Shown here: in pieces, positions 8,536-16,890 of the stretch
Position numbering within the stretch: position 1 is the first letter of the stretch
Layout: the number at the start of each line of letters is the position of its first letter
From: an uncultured Eubacteriales bacterium
GTDB taxonomy: Bacteria; Bacillota_A; Clostridia; Oscillospirales; Acutalibacteraceae
Direction of reading: 5' to 3'
Assembly (NCBI GenBank): GCA_934454005.1
Contig: CAKSGI010000002.1
Span: forward strand, 1-34,456
Length of the DNA stretch: 34,456 nucleotides
The notes under the pieces: generated by a model
The model's input: only the letters and a program-made list of their open reading frames with translations
Database searches by the model: none
What the model was told of the DNA's origin: nothing
Program-made: the position numbers and the translations under genes

Positions 8536-9393
8536 ACTCATCTCATAACTAAAATCTGTAAGTTCTTTTGTTGCATAAGCTAATCCCGCTGTTGGTAATG
8601 CAAATGCGCCTAGTAACGCATCTCCTATTTGGCTAGAAATATCGCCTATGTTTTGCAACGTTGCACCAAAATCAGAAACTTTATTTCTAGCAGATTCCAT
8701 CTCTTTCTGTATCGCTGAAACTTCATTTTTAACTTGTGTTAAATTTTCACACTTTACACTTTCTATTTTTTGTTTAAACTTTTCTGCTTCAGCAGTAGAT
8801 AATCCCATGGTGTTCATGTTATCCAAAGCAGATTGTTTAACTTTATTCATAGAATCTGCATATTTAGCTTGTGCTTGTTCTAATTCTCTTATCTTTTTAG
8901 CTTCGTTATCTCTTAATTTTTCGGTTTCTTTAACAGATAATGTTAGTTTTTCTTGAGTATTAGACATTGTTAATAGTTCTGCTTTTTGTTCTTTAACTGT
9001 TGTCAAATTCTTTTCAAGAACAGCTTTATGTTCACCTGTCGCACTTATAAGTTGCTTTTTTATAGCGTATTCTTCTGTTTGCAATGCTTTTAACTTACTA
9101 TACGTAGATTGTTGTTCTTTTAACGCTGTATTTTGTTCTTTTACTGACGCCGTTGCCTGTTTTAAGTTTGAAGTTAAGCTAGAATTCAACTTTATATTTG
9201 AAGCTGATTTGTTTAAATCTAATATAGACTTATTTATGTCTTTAATAGTATTTTGTAAACTCTTTGTACTAGAGGAATCAAAAGACAATTTGATTTTTTG
9301 ACTTTCTAAACTTTTTAATAAACTACTTAAATCAGATTTAATCTTGTTACTCTCTAATTCAACGCCAACCTTTACATTTAATTTATTCGCCAT
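8536..9393 (-). CDS. Tape measure protein, exon 1 (N-terminal 286 aa)
   Basis: First exon of the split tape measure gene and the only one with a real start: ATG at 9393 with GGGAG 8 nt upstream. It encodes MANKLNVKVGVELES, a long coiled coil (about residues 20-235), a hydrophobic stretch (GALLGAFALPTAGLAYA) and ends ...DFSYEMS, which continues into SVQAVSGAT of exon 2. The apparent continuation KFKHCSVA-stop is intron. The six exons total 858+126+10+27+605+4083 = 5709 nt, giving 1902 aa plus a stop. Preceded by a terminator at 9434-9460, so the gene may have its own weak promoter or rely on read-through. Confidence 0.92.
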
Positions 9394-9423
9394 ATATCCA
9401 TCTCCCTTTCTTTTAATTTTTGA

Positions 9424-9461
9424 GAAAAAATAAGGGAGAATAGTTTCTCAACTATCTCCCC
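9424..9461 (-). terminator. Intrinsic terminator before tape measure gene
   Basis: The minus strand reads GGGAGATAGTT, a short loop, then AACTATTCTCCC (one bulged base), followed by TTATTTTTT. This strong hairpin plus U-tract lies between the gp10-like gene and the TMP ribosome site. Confidence 0.75.
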
Positions 9462-9482
9462 ATTAATATTTTATTTATGAAA

Positions 9483-9902
9483 TTATTTTACTGTTAAGCC
9501 ACGAGAAGATAATGATTTCCTTAATATATCAGTTGCTTCTTTATCAAATTCTTTGGCAGTTCTATCCATAAAAGGTCTTCGTGGAACTGATCTCCACGGT
9601 GAAGCTGTAGTTATTAATATATCCAATCTTGGACGACCTCTACCCGTACCAACCGTAGTGTTTTCCAAAGTTAATTCATAAGAATCTTTTTTTGCGTTTA
9701 TTGTAGTTTTAAAATTAGATTGCGCTGACAATCCTCCACTATCCATACGCCTTACATAACCACTTCTAGGCACGTATTGCTGATAAGCTTCATATACCAT
9801 TAATTGGTGTGTATCTTTAAGCTCTTTTTCCATCGTAGACATACTATCTTTTATAGCATTTCTAATTTCAGAAAGAACAAAATCTAAATCGCCACTAGCC
9901 AT
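9483..9902 (-). CDS. HK97 gp10-like tail completion protein (putative)
   Basis: 139-aa protein with an N-terminal amphipathic helix, then YVPRSGYVRRMDSGGLS and a C-terminal RRPFMDRTAKEF segment. The pattern (VP..G.L/VRR..., late PRPFM) resembles the HK97 gp10-like family of head-tail or tail completion proteins. Its start overlaps the end of the upstream 202-aa gene by 8 nt, which implies translational coupling. The position just before the tape measure gene is unusual for a gp10 protein, which normally lies before the tail tube gene, so the functional call is tentative. Confidence 0.6.
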   Translation of the reverse strand: MASGDLDFVLSEIRNAIKDSMSTMEKELKDTHQLMVYEAYQQYVPRSGYVRRMDSGGLSAQSNFKTTINAKKDSYELTLENTTVGTGRGRPRLDILITTASPWRSVPRRPFMDRTAKEFDKEATDILRKSLSSRGLTVK

Positions 9903-10503
9903 TTATTTTGTTTCCAACTTTGCTTTTTTCTGCTTTCAATTTCTCTAACTCTTTTTTTAATTCTGCTTCTCTTCTTTCTATTTCCAATGCTTCTTTATTG
10001 TTTGCTTCTTGTAATATATTATTAGCTTGTTTTGTTATTAAATATTCTTGAACCTTTTCAGGATATTTAGCAAACTCTCTTATATTATTATAATATTTTA
10101 CAAATATATGATTACATATCTCATTAACTTCTTCGTTAACTTTCAACCATAATAACGTTGGATTACTTAGTATAATATCAAGGGTTTCCTTATCATCTTC
10201 TAAGACATCACCAAATTCAATATCTGTTAACATTTTAAATATTTTATATGTAGTTTCGCTATTTTCTTCATTTGTTAATTTATTTTTATTATCTTCAATT
10301 TTAACATTCTCTAGTAATATATTCAGAATTTCTGTTATTTCATTTTGATTAGGCTGATATATTGTTATATGATTAGGATATTTAATTTTATATTCCTCTA
10401 TATCTAATTTATCATAAACTACTTCAACTATATTCTTTTTATTTTTAAAAACTATACTTTTTATTTCTCTTTCACTAGACTTCTTTAATTCAATTAATTT
10501 CAT
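9895..10503 (-). CDS. Putative tail assembly chaperone
   Basis: 202-aa acidic and charged protein placed between the tail tube and the tape measure gene, the usual position of tail assembly chaperones. No recognised domain; the N-terminal half is mixed alpha/beta and the C-terminus (about residues 165-195) is a charged coiled coil rich in E and K. Chaperone genes often use a -1 frameshift. An A-rich stretch near the end (codons GAA AAA AGC) is not in a correct X XXY YYZ register, and the next gene has its own ATG, so I see no frameshift fusion. Good ribosome site (AAGGAGAGAG before ATG). Role inferred from position only. Confidence 0.5.
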   Translation of the reverse strand: MKLIELKKSSEREIKSIVFKNKKNIVEVVYDKLDIEEYKIKYPNHITIYQPNQNEITEILNILLENVKIEDNKNKLTNEENSETTYKIFKMLTDIEFGDVLEDDKETLDIILSNPTLLWLKVNEEVNEICNHIFVKYYNNIREFAKYPEKVQEYLITKQANNILQEANNKEALEIERREAELKKELEKLKAEKSKVGNKING

Positions 10504-10536
10504 AAAACTCTCTCCTTACTTTATATTTTAAATTAT

Positions 10537-10564
10537 AATAAAAGCACTCTTTTATTATAATTCC
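10537..10564 (-). terminator. 12-bp hairpin upstream of chaperone-like gene
   Basis: A perfect 12-bp stem (TTATAATAAAAG / CTTTTATTATAA) with a 4-nt loop lies about 40 nt before the 202-aa gene. It is AT-rich, so it may act as a weak terminator or RNA-processing site rather than a strong stop. Confidence 0.45.
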
Positions 10565-10570
10565 TTAAAA

Positions 10571-10619
10571 TTTCTTTATTTAGTATATATAAAAGAATTA
10601 TATATATTAAATAAAGAAA
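10571..10619. repeat. Long palindrome (two 22-nt arms)
   Basis: TTTCTTTATTTAG... and its near-exact complement flank a 5-nt centre (AAGAA); the arms match at 21 of 22 positions. It sits immediately after the tail tube gene. It could be a transcript end or processing hairpin between the very highly expressed tail tube gene and the less-needed downstream genes. Confidence 0.65.
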
Positions 10620-10652
10620 GGAAAAAGTCAATTAAGACTCTCTCCTAATAAA

Positions 10653-11211
10653 TTATTCTACACCATTGATAGGGATCAATTTAAATTCTCCTAATTTACC
10701 ATTAGAATCTGCCATTGCTTTCCAAGTAATACTTGTAGACATGGCTTCTTTGCTACTACTTGTCGAAATACTAAAAGATCCGTCTGGTTTTGCTTTAGGT
10801 ATTTCAAGTTGAAGTGTTGCTATTTCATTTTCAGAAGAATCTATTACGATAGTTTCTAAAACTATTTTCTTAGCTGTAGGAAATTTCTTAGCATTAATTT
10901 CTATAGTATCTGATGTTGCTGGTGTCTTATATTGATATACAACTTTAACTTTTTCTCCATCATGTCCAGATATTGTAACATCTTTACTTGATCCTGTTGC
11001 AGATGCTGTTATTTGCCCTGTATCACCATAAACTTTTACTGTTCCAGTAATAGGCGTTTCATCTAAAGTTATTTTCCCACTTGAAACAGTATATTCTTTT
11101 GATTTATAAGCCACTCCAGCGCCTGTATTTATTGTAGTACCCATCTGTAAAGCTAGTGCTTCTATTCTAAAAGTAGGTTCTTCAGTTGTGATAGAAAGGT
11201 CTTTATTTCCT
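10653..11211 (-). CDS. Major tail tube protein, exon 2
   Basis: C-terminal exon of the tail tube protein. It extends upstream of the first in-frame ATG (11144) and reads GNKDLSITTEEPTF, then RIEALALQMG, before that Met. With exon 1 it restores GRGNGLIATVIGNKDLS, typical of the conserved strand-loop of tail tube proteins of large Firmicute phages. Downstream is a beta-rich Ig-like body (VKVYGDTGQITASATG..., GHDGEKVKVVYQY). Joined length is 176+559 = 735 nt, giving 244 aa plus a stop. The role as tail tube is inferred from position (after the connectors, before the chaperone and TMP) and sequence character. Confidence 0.75.
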
Positions 11212-11608
11212 CCAACATTTTCTTTTATTATAGATCGCTACTTCTATAATGTCATTTTTTTAATTATGACCACTTCTTTTCAGAACGTGATAAGATTATT
11301 TCTTCATCTTCGGCATTATCCGTTAAGAGCCACCCATTTCTTCCACCAAACACTTGTGGTTCTACGACATCTCTGTCTAATCGTTTGACCTTCTTATTTC
11401 TAAGCTTGGCGACCAAATTTCCATTGTTTTAGCATTTAGGATTTAACCATGTGCCATCCTTACGATTGTTATGATTTCTCACCATCATAAAGGTTTCTGA
11501 ATCTATCCTTTATTGTGGTTGTAAGGCTTTAGGATTTACTGGTTTTAAAGTGGTGTCCTACACTCATTTCTAAATGTACGCTGTTAAGTTTACTATGTAA
11601 ACTATTGT
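11212..11608 (-). ncRNA. Group I intron in tail tube gene (~397 nt)
   Basis: Stop-containing insertion between GRGNGLIATVI and GNKDLS. The core contains an R-like element GTCAAACGATTAGACAG and an S-like element AAGAAATAATCTTATC, giving P7 GATTA (11378-11382) with TAATC (11294-11298). This is a compensatory change from the canonical GACTA / TAGTC. I place the ends after GTAAT (11609) and at G 11212 because they keep the frame and give U and G at the splice sites. P1 (UGUAAU with GUUUACA) needs a bulge, so the ends may be off by a few bases. No intact ORF is present; one 50-codon open stretch lacks a start. Confidence 0.75.
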
Positions 11609-11784
11609 ATTACAGTAGCTATAAGACCATTTCCTCGACCACCTCTGATTTCCGTTGCATCGACAGAAATCTCTATTCCAGAAGAAGTAAGTCTGTCTTG
11701 ACAAATAACTTGTCCATCATCTGATATTATGTAACAATCAAAAACATCGACAATCAAATAATCCTCTGTGCTATTAAATTTCAT
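11609..11784 (-). CDS. Major tail tube protein, exon 1
   Basis: N-terminal 58 codons plus two bases of the split tail tube gene. The start is ATG at 11784 (MKFNSTEDYLIVDVFD), because GGAGG lies 8 nt upstream of it; an in-frame ATG at 11799 lies before that site. The exon ends in the glycine-rich RGGRGNGLIATV motif, and unspliced translation would stop two codons later at ...IQ. The joined product is 244 aa. Confidence 0.75.
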
Positions 11785-11837
11785 ATTAAAATCCTCCAAT
11801 ATTAATTTTATATTTTAATTAGTTTCCTAACTAATTA

Positions 11838-12578
11838 CTACATTTTTCCAAAGACTTCGCTAAACCTCTTAATGGATTCCTTGCTACTATCTTTCATCAA
11901 TTCTAAATCACATGAAAAATCTACTATCTTAACTTGTTTTGTGCCAAATTGACTGGCGAATAAAACAGTTAAATCATGTTCTTTAATATTTCTGATTCTT
12001 GAAAAATCAGTTATTGTTTGATAATAAGATTGTTTATAAATAGTTTCATAGCTAACACCTGAAAAGTTTTTAATAGTAGAAATAATATCTTCAAACTGAA
12101 TATTACCTTGTTTTTTATTTCTTACTTCCCTAGCGTCAGCCATCTTTTTAGCAACAATCCTGCTTTTATAAAACTTTTCTTCTTGTATCAAATTTTGTTC
12201 CATTACAACTTTTCTAAAAACGTCATAATTAAACTCATTAACACATCTTTCTTTTGCTTTTCCTATGTAAAAACATTTATCCTGAAAATCAACTTCTACA
12301 GTATCTTTACAAACGATTTCTATTAAACGCTTAATGCAATATGCTTTATATCTAACAGCATCATTTCCATCTATACCTTTTAATTCTGAGCAATTCAAAT
12401 CTTTAAATAATATTGCTTCTAAAGTTGAAACATCTTCATTTTCAGTATAAGTATGTTTTTTATTATATTTAAGAATCCATGCTACTTGCATAAAATTCAT
12501 ATAATCTTTTAATAAAACAGGGTAAACTTCTCCAATACCTTTTACTATTCGTGGTAAATTAAAGATATCTTCAAACAA
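11838..12578 (-). CDS. Uncharacterised tail/connector-module protein
   Basis: 246-aa protein, mostly alpha-helical, located between the connector genes and the tail tube gene. Segments FEDIISTIKNFSGVSYE and YYQTITDFSRI look like a conserved phage structural-module family, but I cannot name it. Its start lies 1 nt from the stop of the upstream 178-aa gene, so the two are translationally coupled. It has no signal peptide or membrane segment. It may be a chaperone or a minor tail component. Confidence 0.55.
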   Translation of the reverse strand: MFEDIFNLPRIVKGIGEVYPVLLKDYMNFMQVAWILKYNKKHTYTENEDVSTLEAILFKDLNCSELKGIDGNDAVRYKAYCIKRLIEIVCKDTVEVDFQDKCFYIGKAKERCVNEFNYDVFRKVVMEQNLIQEEKFYKSRIVAKKMADAREVRNKKQGNIQFEDIISTIKNFSGVSYETIYKQSYYQTITDFSRIRNIKEHDLTVLFASQFGTKQVKIVDFSCDLELMKDSSKESIKRFSEVFGKM

Positions 12579-12579
12579 G

Positions 12580-13116
12580 CTATCTCCTCCTCATGTTAGA
12601 GGTTTTTATTTTACCAGCTAAAGCTAATCCAACATATTCAGCGTCTTTAGAAACTCTATATTGCTCCCAACTAACAAATTCAATGCTAGTTAAACCTTTG
12701 CTTAATTTTTTATTGTCCAATATATCTGTTATTGTATCAGCTATATTTGCACATCTTTCTTCGCCTAACCCTTGTAAAATATTAGCCTTAGTAGGTACTA
12801 ATATCTCTATAACAACATAGTTATCCCCTACTGTTGCGTTATCTAGCGTACCTTTACTCATATATACAAACATAATAGGTATAGCTTTTTCAACAACTTC
12901 TTCATAATACATATAAGGTATAATAGTTTTTTCTATTAAGCTTTCAGTTATATCTGGTTGCTCTACGAGCTTTCCATTGTTAAGTTTAGCTTTTTTAGAT
13001 AAAGGAGAATCGGTTAAATAAGTCATATATCTTCTAATGTCTTGATTTTCATCAATTAATTTTACAATTTCATTTTTTATAGCAGTAATATTTTTAAACT
13101 TCATACTTATTCCCAT
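12580..13116 (-). CDS. Putative tail terminator / tail-completion protein
   Basis: 178-aa alpha/beta protein following the head-closure-like gene. The position (after the connector genes, before the tail genes) and size suit a tail terminator. It contains a central beta region (VVIEILVPTKANI) and AEYVGLALAGKI near the end. Two in-frame starts are possible: ATG at 13116 with GGTGG upstream, or the Met five codons in with GGGA upstream; I keep the first. Function inferred from gene order. Confidence 0.5.
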   Translation of the reverse strand: MGISMKFKNITAIKNEIVKLIDENQDIRRYMTYLTDSPLSKKAKLNNGKLVEQPDITESLIEKTIIPYMYYEEVVEKAIPIMFVYMSKGTLDNATVGDNYVVIEILVPTKANILQGLGEERCANIADTITDILDNKKLSKGLTSIEFVSWEQYRVSKDAEYVGLALAGKIKTSNMRRR

Positions 13117-13126
13117 GACTTACCAC

Positions 13127-14119
13127 CTACTTTCCTATAAATATTTCTTTTTCAATTTTTATATCTTTTTCTTTTGCTGTTAAAACTACGTATTCCTTCT
13201 TTTTTAAAGGTGTTAAAATACATGTTTTATTATCTATTTTTATAACACTTGCAATATCTGCATCATCAACCATAAAGTCAAAATCTACATCTATAGAAGC
13301 ATTAGAGTTGTCTTTTTCAATAATTGTATAAGTTGTTTCAGACGTTATAGTATCATTCCCGTCAATGATATATACTGTTTCACCTTTAGTATTTGTTATG
13401 TTTTCTGGGTTATAAGCTATCAGATTTTCTATATCATCTTCTGGTAATAATCTTGTTTCACTCGATTGAAATACTAATAAACCGTTTTGTGTGGAATCTA
13501 AATAAGTAGATTCATACGCTATAGTACCACCATTGACTCTTAATAAAAATCTCATACCTCTATAAACGTATCTTTTCCCTAATTCTGCGTTCATAGTAAC
13601 CTTCATTATAGTGTCACCATATCTAATATCTGTATTTTCTCTTTGCACAACACCTATATTATAAAGTGTTTGGTTTTCAGCATACACTGGTACAGTAGTA
13701 ATACTACCGTCTTTATTAAGAAAACTTAATGTATTATTACAAGGTTTAATTTTCGCTTCTTCATAATCATGCTCAATATCAACAGCTGAACTAATATAAT
13801 AAACTTTATCTTTTCCATTTTCTTCAACATAAATATAGTCACCTGTGTTCATTCTATTTGTTTCCATCCAAATAAGTTTTTCATACTCCGTTAACTTACC
13901 AGGTATCTTACTTTTATTGCTTATAACAGCTTTTTCAAGTTTTTCACGTTCATTTATTTTAACATATTTAGCATCATTAGAATTTATAGCTACTCTAAAC
14001 TTTGTTATTAAATTTTCTTTTGCCTCATTGTAATCATCTGCAATTTCCCCTATAACACTATCTCTAACATCTGTATAACCATACAATCCATTTATTTTTT
14101 TTATATAATCTAAATCCAT
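13127..14119 (-). CDS. Putative head-closure (stopper) protein with C-terminal Ig-like domain
   Basis: 330-aa protein overlapping the upstream connector gene by 10 nt. The middle (residues about 85-215) has the feel of head-closure or neck proteins: GDYIYVEENGKDKVYYISSAV, then beta-rich RYGDTIMKVTMNAELGKRYVYRGMRFL. The C-terminal ~75 residues (from about 255) resemble a bacterial Ig-like domain (TYTIIEKDNSNASIDVDFDF...VVLTAKEK), perhaps a surface decoration at the neck. No catalytic motif. Function inferred from order and domain style. Confidence 0.55.
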   Translation of the reverse strand: MDLDYIKKINGLYGYTDVRDSVIGEIADDYNEAKENLITKFRVAINSNDAKYVKINEREKLEKAVISNKSKIPGKLTEYEKLIWMETNRMNTGDYIYVEENGKDKVYYISSAVDIEHDYEEAKIKPCNNTLSFLNKDGSITTVPVYAENQTLYNIGVVQRENTDIRYGDTIMKVTMNAELGKRYVYRGMRFLLRVNGGTIAYESTYLDSTQNGLLVFQSSETRLLPEDDIENLIAYNPENITNTKGETVYIIDGNDTITSETTYTIIEKDNSNASIDVDFDFMVDDADIASVIKIDNKTCILTPLKKKEYVVLTAKEKDIKIEKEIFIGK

Positions 14120-14619
14120 GAACTAACCACGCTCACTTCATCTTCACTAACACCAGTTAAGTTATAACCTGAACCATCTCTTAATCTAGCATTATAATCA
14201 TCTAATATTTTTTCATATCTAGATTCAACCTTTTCTAGCATATTTTCAAAAGTCTTTCTTTCTTCCGCTGGTGAAAACATACTTATATCATTACCTAGAT
14301 ATTTTTGCATTTGTTTAACTTTAACTTCTTCTTCTTTAAAATATAAAAAATACATTTTTTCTGCTATTAATTCTTCTTCAATTTTTATTAAATCGAAATT
14401 AAAAACTTCATCTTCGTCATTTCTATCTGTAAAATCAATTTCAAAATTTGCTATTTCATTATTAACTAAAATAGTCGCCTCATCTAATAAACTAAAACAT
14501 CTTCTTTTAATTATTGCTTCAATTTCATCTTCTGTACAATTTTTATAAGAAAAGAAATTCTTATCTTTTTTTATCTTATTTATAAATCTATTATAAACAT
14601 TTTCATATTTGGTTGCCAT
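14110..14619 (-). CDS. Putative head-tail connector (adaptor)
   Basis: 169-aa, mainly alpha-helical acidic protein. Short helical proteins of this size directly after the capsid genes are usually the gp6/gp15-type adaptor that docks on the portal. It overlaps the next gene by 10 nt, which implies coupled translation. No recognised sequence motif; the call rests on position and predicted helicity. Confidence 0.5.
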   Translation of the reverse strand: MATKYENVYNRFINKIKKDKNFFSYKNCTEDEIEAIIKRRCFSLLDEATILVNNEIANFEIDFTDRNDEDEVFNFDLIKIEEELIAEKMYFLYFKEEEVKVKQMQKYLGNDISMFSPAEERKTFENMLEKVESRYEKILDDYNARLRDGSGYNLTGVSEDEVSVVSSWI

Positions 14620-14662
14620 TAAATCACTCTCTTTCTAGGAAACACTAATGGCTTCCAATGTA

Positions 14663-15274
14663 CTATGTTGTTTTCTTAACTACTGCTCTTTTTCTAGTTG
14701 TCTTTTTAGGTTTTTCTTCTACTTCTTCAGCAACTTCCTCTACTACATTTTCTTCTATAGCCACTTCATTCACAGTTGGAGTAACTAAAAGTTCAGACTT
14801 CATAACACCCTTTTTAACTTCTTCTATTCTTGCTCTAATATAAATTTCCATCTTATCAGCTAAAAAGTATTGATTCGTATTTTTTAATCCTATAAATGTA
14901 GTTAAAAAAGTCTTTAGCACCTTCTCGTTTTTAATAGAAAGTATTTCTTTTAAAATATCATCAGAAGGGTTTGTTATCATTTCTTCTATTCTTTGTTGCG
15001 TATAATAATCCTTTTCCTTTTCAGGGATTATTCTTAGTTGTGCGTAAGCATCAGCTTCGATTGATTCTTCAAATCTTACTTTTCCTTTTTTAAATACACG
15101 TGTTTTGTTATTTAGATTTCTCACATCTCTCCATAACATTTGTGTACAAAACACTTCACCATCTTCATTTTTTGGCTCTAATACATACCCAGCACCATTA
15201 TTTCCTGGAGCATATAATTTATGGTCAAAATCGTGGTATACATCTACATATTCATTATCATTAAATCTTCTCAT
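14663..15274 (-). CDS. Hypothetical head-module protein with Lys/Arg-rich tail
   Basis: 203-aa protein directly downstream of the capsid gene's terminator. The N-terminus is FNDNEYVDVYHDFDHKLYAPG. The C-terminal 40 residues switch from a Glu-rich segment (NVVEEVAEEVEEKPKK) to a very basic tail (TTRKRAVVKKTT), a composition suited to DNA or capsid contact. Good ribosome site (AAAGGAG). No family recognised. Confidence 0.6.
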   Translation of the reverse strand: MRRFNDNEYVDVYHDFDHKLYAPGNNGAGYVLEPKNEDGEVFCTQMLWRDVRNLNNKTRVFKKGKVRFEESIEADAYAQLRIIPEKEKDYYTQQRIEEMITNPSDDILKEILSIKNEKVLKTFLTTFIGLKNTNQYFLADKMEIYIRARIEEVKKGVMKSELLVTPTVNEVAIEENVVEEVAEEVEEKPKKTTRKRAVVKKTT

Positions 15275-15296
15275 TATGACTCTCCTTTAAAATAAT

Positions 15297-15328
15297 TATA
15301 AATAAGGACGTAGAAATCTACGTCCTAA
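15297..15328 (-). terminator. Intrinsic terminator after major capsid gene
   Basis: A perfect 10-bp stem AGGACGTAGA / TCTACGTCCT (15305-15326) is followed on the minus strand by TATTTAT. It lies directly behind the capsid gene, where partial termination would keep capsid mRNA in excess over connector mRNA. Confidence 0.8.
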
Positions 15329-15334
15329 AAATGA

Positions 15335-16333
15335 TTAATCGTTATCAACAGCAAGCTTAGCTATCTTTTCTAATTCAGTTATACAGAAACCAAATTCAAC
15401 ACCAGTAAGTTTAAGGTGAATAGTCTCAGAATTTATATCAGTTTCACTTAAGATCCTTAATTCTCCTTTAGTATACAGTTCACCAACTTTTCCTGCAACA
15501 CCAAATAATCTATCTTTTGGTAATAATGTTTCACCATTACCCATCTTTCTGCCTGCTTTAATTGATGCTATTAAAGAATCTCTATATCTTGTAGCAACAG
15601 AGTAGTTATTGAAATAATCTTTTGTTCTATCAGATTTTTCATATCCTGCAAAGTTAGAAATTGGTCTTAATGTTGAAGATAATCCAATTATAACTGGTTG
15701 TTGTCCTTCAGAATGATCATCTAAGTATCCGTTAAATTCATCCATACCTTCTTGTGTTATTTCACTTGTACATTCAACGTAATTTTCTCCACCGTCAGTT
15801 ATTAATTCATCTAAATATCCCATTATTATACTGAATTTTTGGTTTTCAAAAGCGTCTATAGCAAATTCAACTATTTTTGCAACTTGAAAAGCACCTTGTC
15901 TTCTTAAATCAGAAAGTTTCATTTCTGTTTCTAATTGTAAATGCTTTTCAACAACCAATCCTCTAGTATAGTCTATATAAGATTTTTTAACATTACCTGT
16001 TCTAGCCACAGACTCTCTAGCTATAAGTAAATTCTTTGGAGATTTGTATATTTTAGCTGTATCAAACTCACCGATTGAACTTATATTAAACATAGATTCT
16101 AAAATTTCTGATGGTGCTTGGAATATTTCAGGCTCAACTATTTTAACTATTAATTCTGATAAAGCTTCTCTAGCTTGTGTACTATTAGTTTTATCTATTT
16201 TCTTTATATATCCTTCAACAGCTGAAGATATAGCTTTGTCTTCTTCACTTAATTCTAATCTATTAGCTACTCTATTAGCCCACTCAATCATTCTTCTATC
16301 TTGATTTAAAACTTCACTTAATTCTATATTCAT
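15335..16333 (-). CDS. Major capsid protein
   Basis: 332-aa protein in the capsid position (after protease/scaffold and decoration genes, before connectors). It shows an HK97-type style: a helical N-terminal arm, a spine-helix-like segment (QGAFQVAKIVEFAIDAFENQKF), then VIIGLSSTLRPISNF and a C-terminal beta part (FGVAGKVGELYTKGELRIL). GGAG-type ribosome site. The hairpin terminator that follows is consistent with high expression. Fold assignment is by pattern and gene order. Confidence 0.8.
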   Translation of the reverse strand: MNIELSEVLNQDRRMIEWANRVANRLELSEEDKAISSAVEGYIKKIDKTNSTQAREALSELIVKIVEPEIFQAPSEILESMFNISSIGEFDTAKIYKSPKNLLIARESVARTGNVKKSYIDYTRGLVVEKHLQLETEMKLSDLRRQGAFQVAKIVEFAIDAFENQKFSIIMGYLDELITDGGENYVECTSEITQEGMDEFNGYLDDHSEGQQPVIIGLSSTLRPISNFAGYEKSDRTKDYFNNYSVATRYRDSLIASIKAGRKMGNGETLLPKDRLFGVAGKVGELYTKGELRILSETDINSETIHLKLTGVEFGFCITELEKIAKLAVDND

Positions 16334-16384
16334 TTTTTATAATTCTCCTTCAATTCAATTATTTTATTAATTTTTATATTTAAA

Positions 16385-16852
16385 TTATTTTACAACTTTA
16401 AATCCTAAAACTTTATGTCCAGCATCATCCATAAATCCTAATGATACTAATTCTGTTTTAGCATTTGACGCTGATTCTTCTAATAATCCGTTTTTAACAG
16501 TTAAGTATTTACCTGCGCTAACCTTTTCAGCATTTGTAGTAGCACATTCAGCTTTAAATTGGTCAGTCATCCAAGCTTCTCCATTATAAAGCCCTCTAAC
16601 CCCAGCAAATTCTTTAACCTTTATTGTATCTTGTTCTACATCATAGTCAGATATAGGTAGCCCTTGTGCTACTGAATCTGTAACAACGACATCTCTAACC
16701 ACTATTCCTATAGCTTCAGTTAAATTTGTAGCTATGTCTATTTCACCTTTAGCTTCATCAACCTTTACAAACATTCCTCTTTTTAATTCAACTTTTGCTT
16801 TATTACCAGCATCGACAGGTACATTTTCAATTTTTAATAAATTTCTTATCAT
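16385..16852 (-). CDS. Putative capsid decoration / head protein
   Basis: 155-aa beta-rich protein between protease/scaffold and capsid genes, the standard place for decoration proteins. Features include KVELKRGMFVKVDEAKGEI, EAIGIVVRDVVVTD and AGKYLTVKNGLLE, similar in style to the small beta-barrel decoration (gpD-like) proteins. No cysteines needed for metal binding and no signal peptide. Function inferred from context. Confidence 0.6.
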   Translation of the reverse strand: MIRNLLKIENVPVDAGNKAKVELKRGMFVKVDEAKGEIDIATNLTEAIGIVVRDVVVTDSVAQGLPISDYDVEQDTIKVKEFAGVRGLYNGEAWMTDQFKAECATTNAEKVSAGKYLTVKNGLLEESASNAKTELVSLGFMDDAGHKVLGFKVVK

Positions 16853-16890
16853 AATATTTTCTCCTTTTTATAAATAATTTTATATTTTAA

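Noticed and set aside
9895..9945. Programmed -1 frameshift at an A-rich stretch in the chaperone-like gene
   Set aside because: The A-run is out of register for X XXY YYZ, and the following gene has its own overlapping ATG.
11260..11425. Short open stretch (ends SRSEKKWS) inside the tail tube intron as a gene
   Set aside because: It has no start codon or ribosome site, and the bases form the R, P7 and P8 parts of the intron core.
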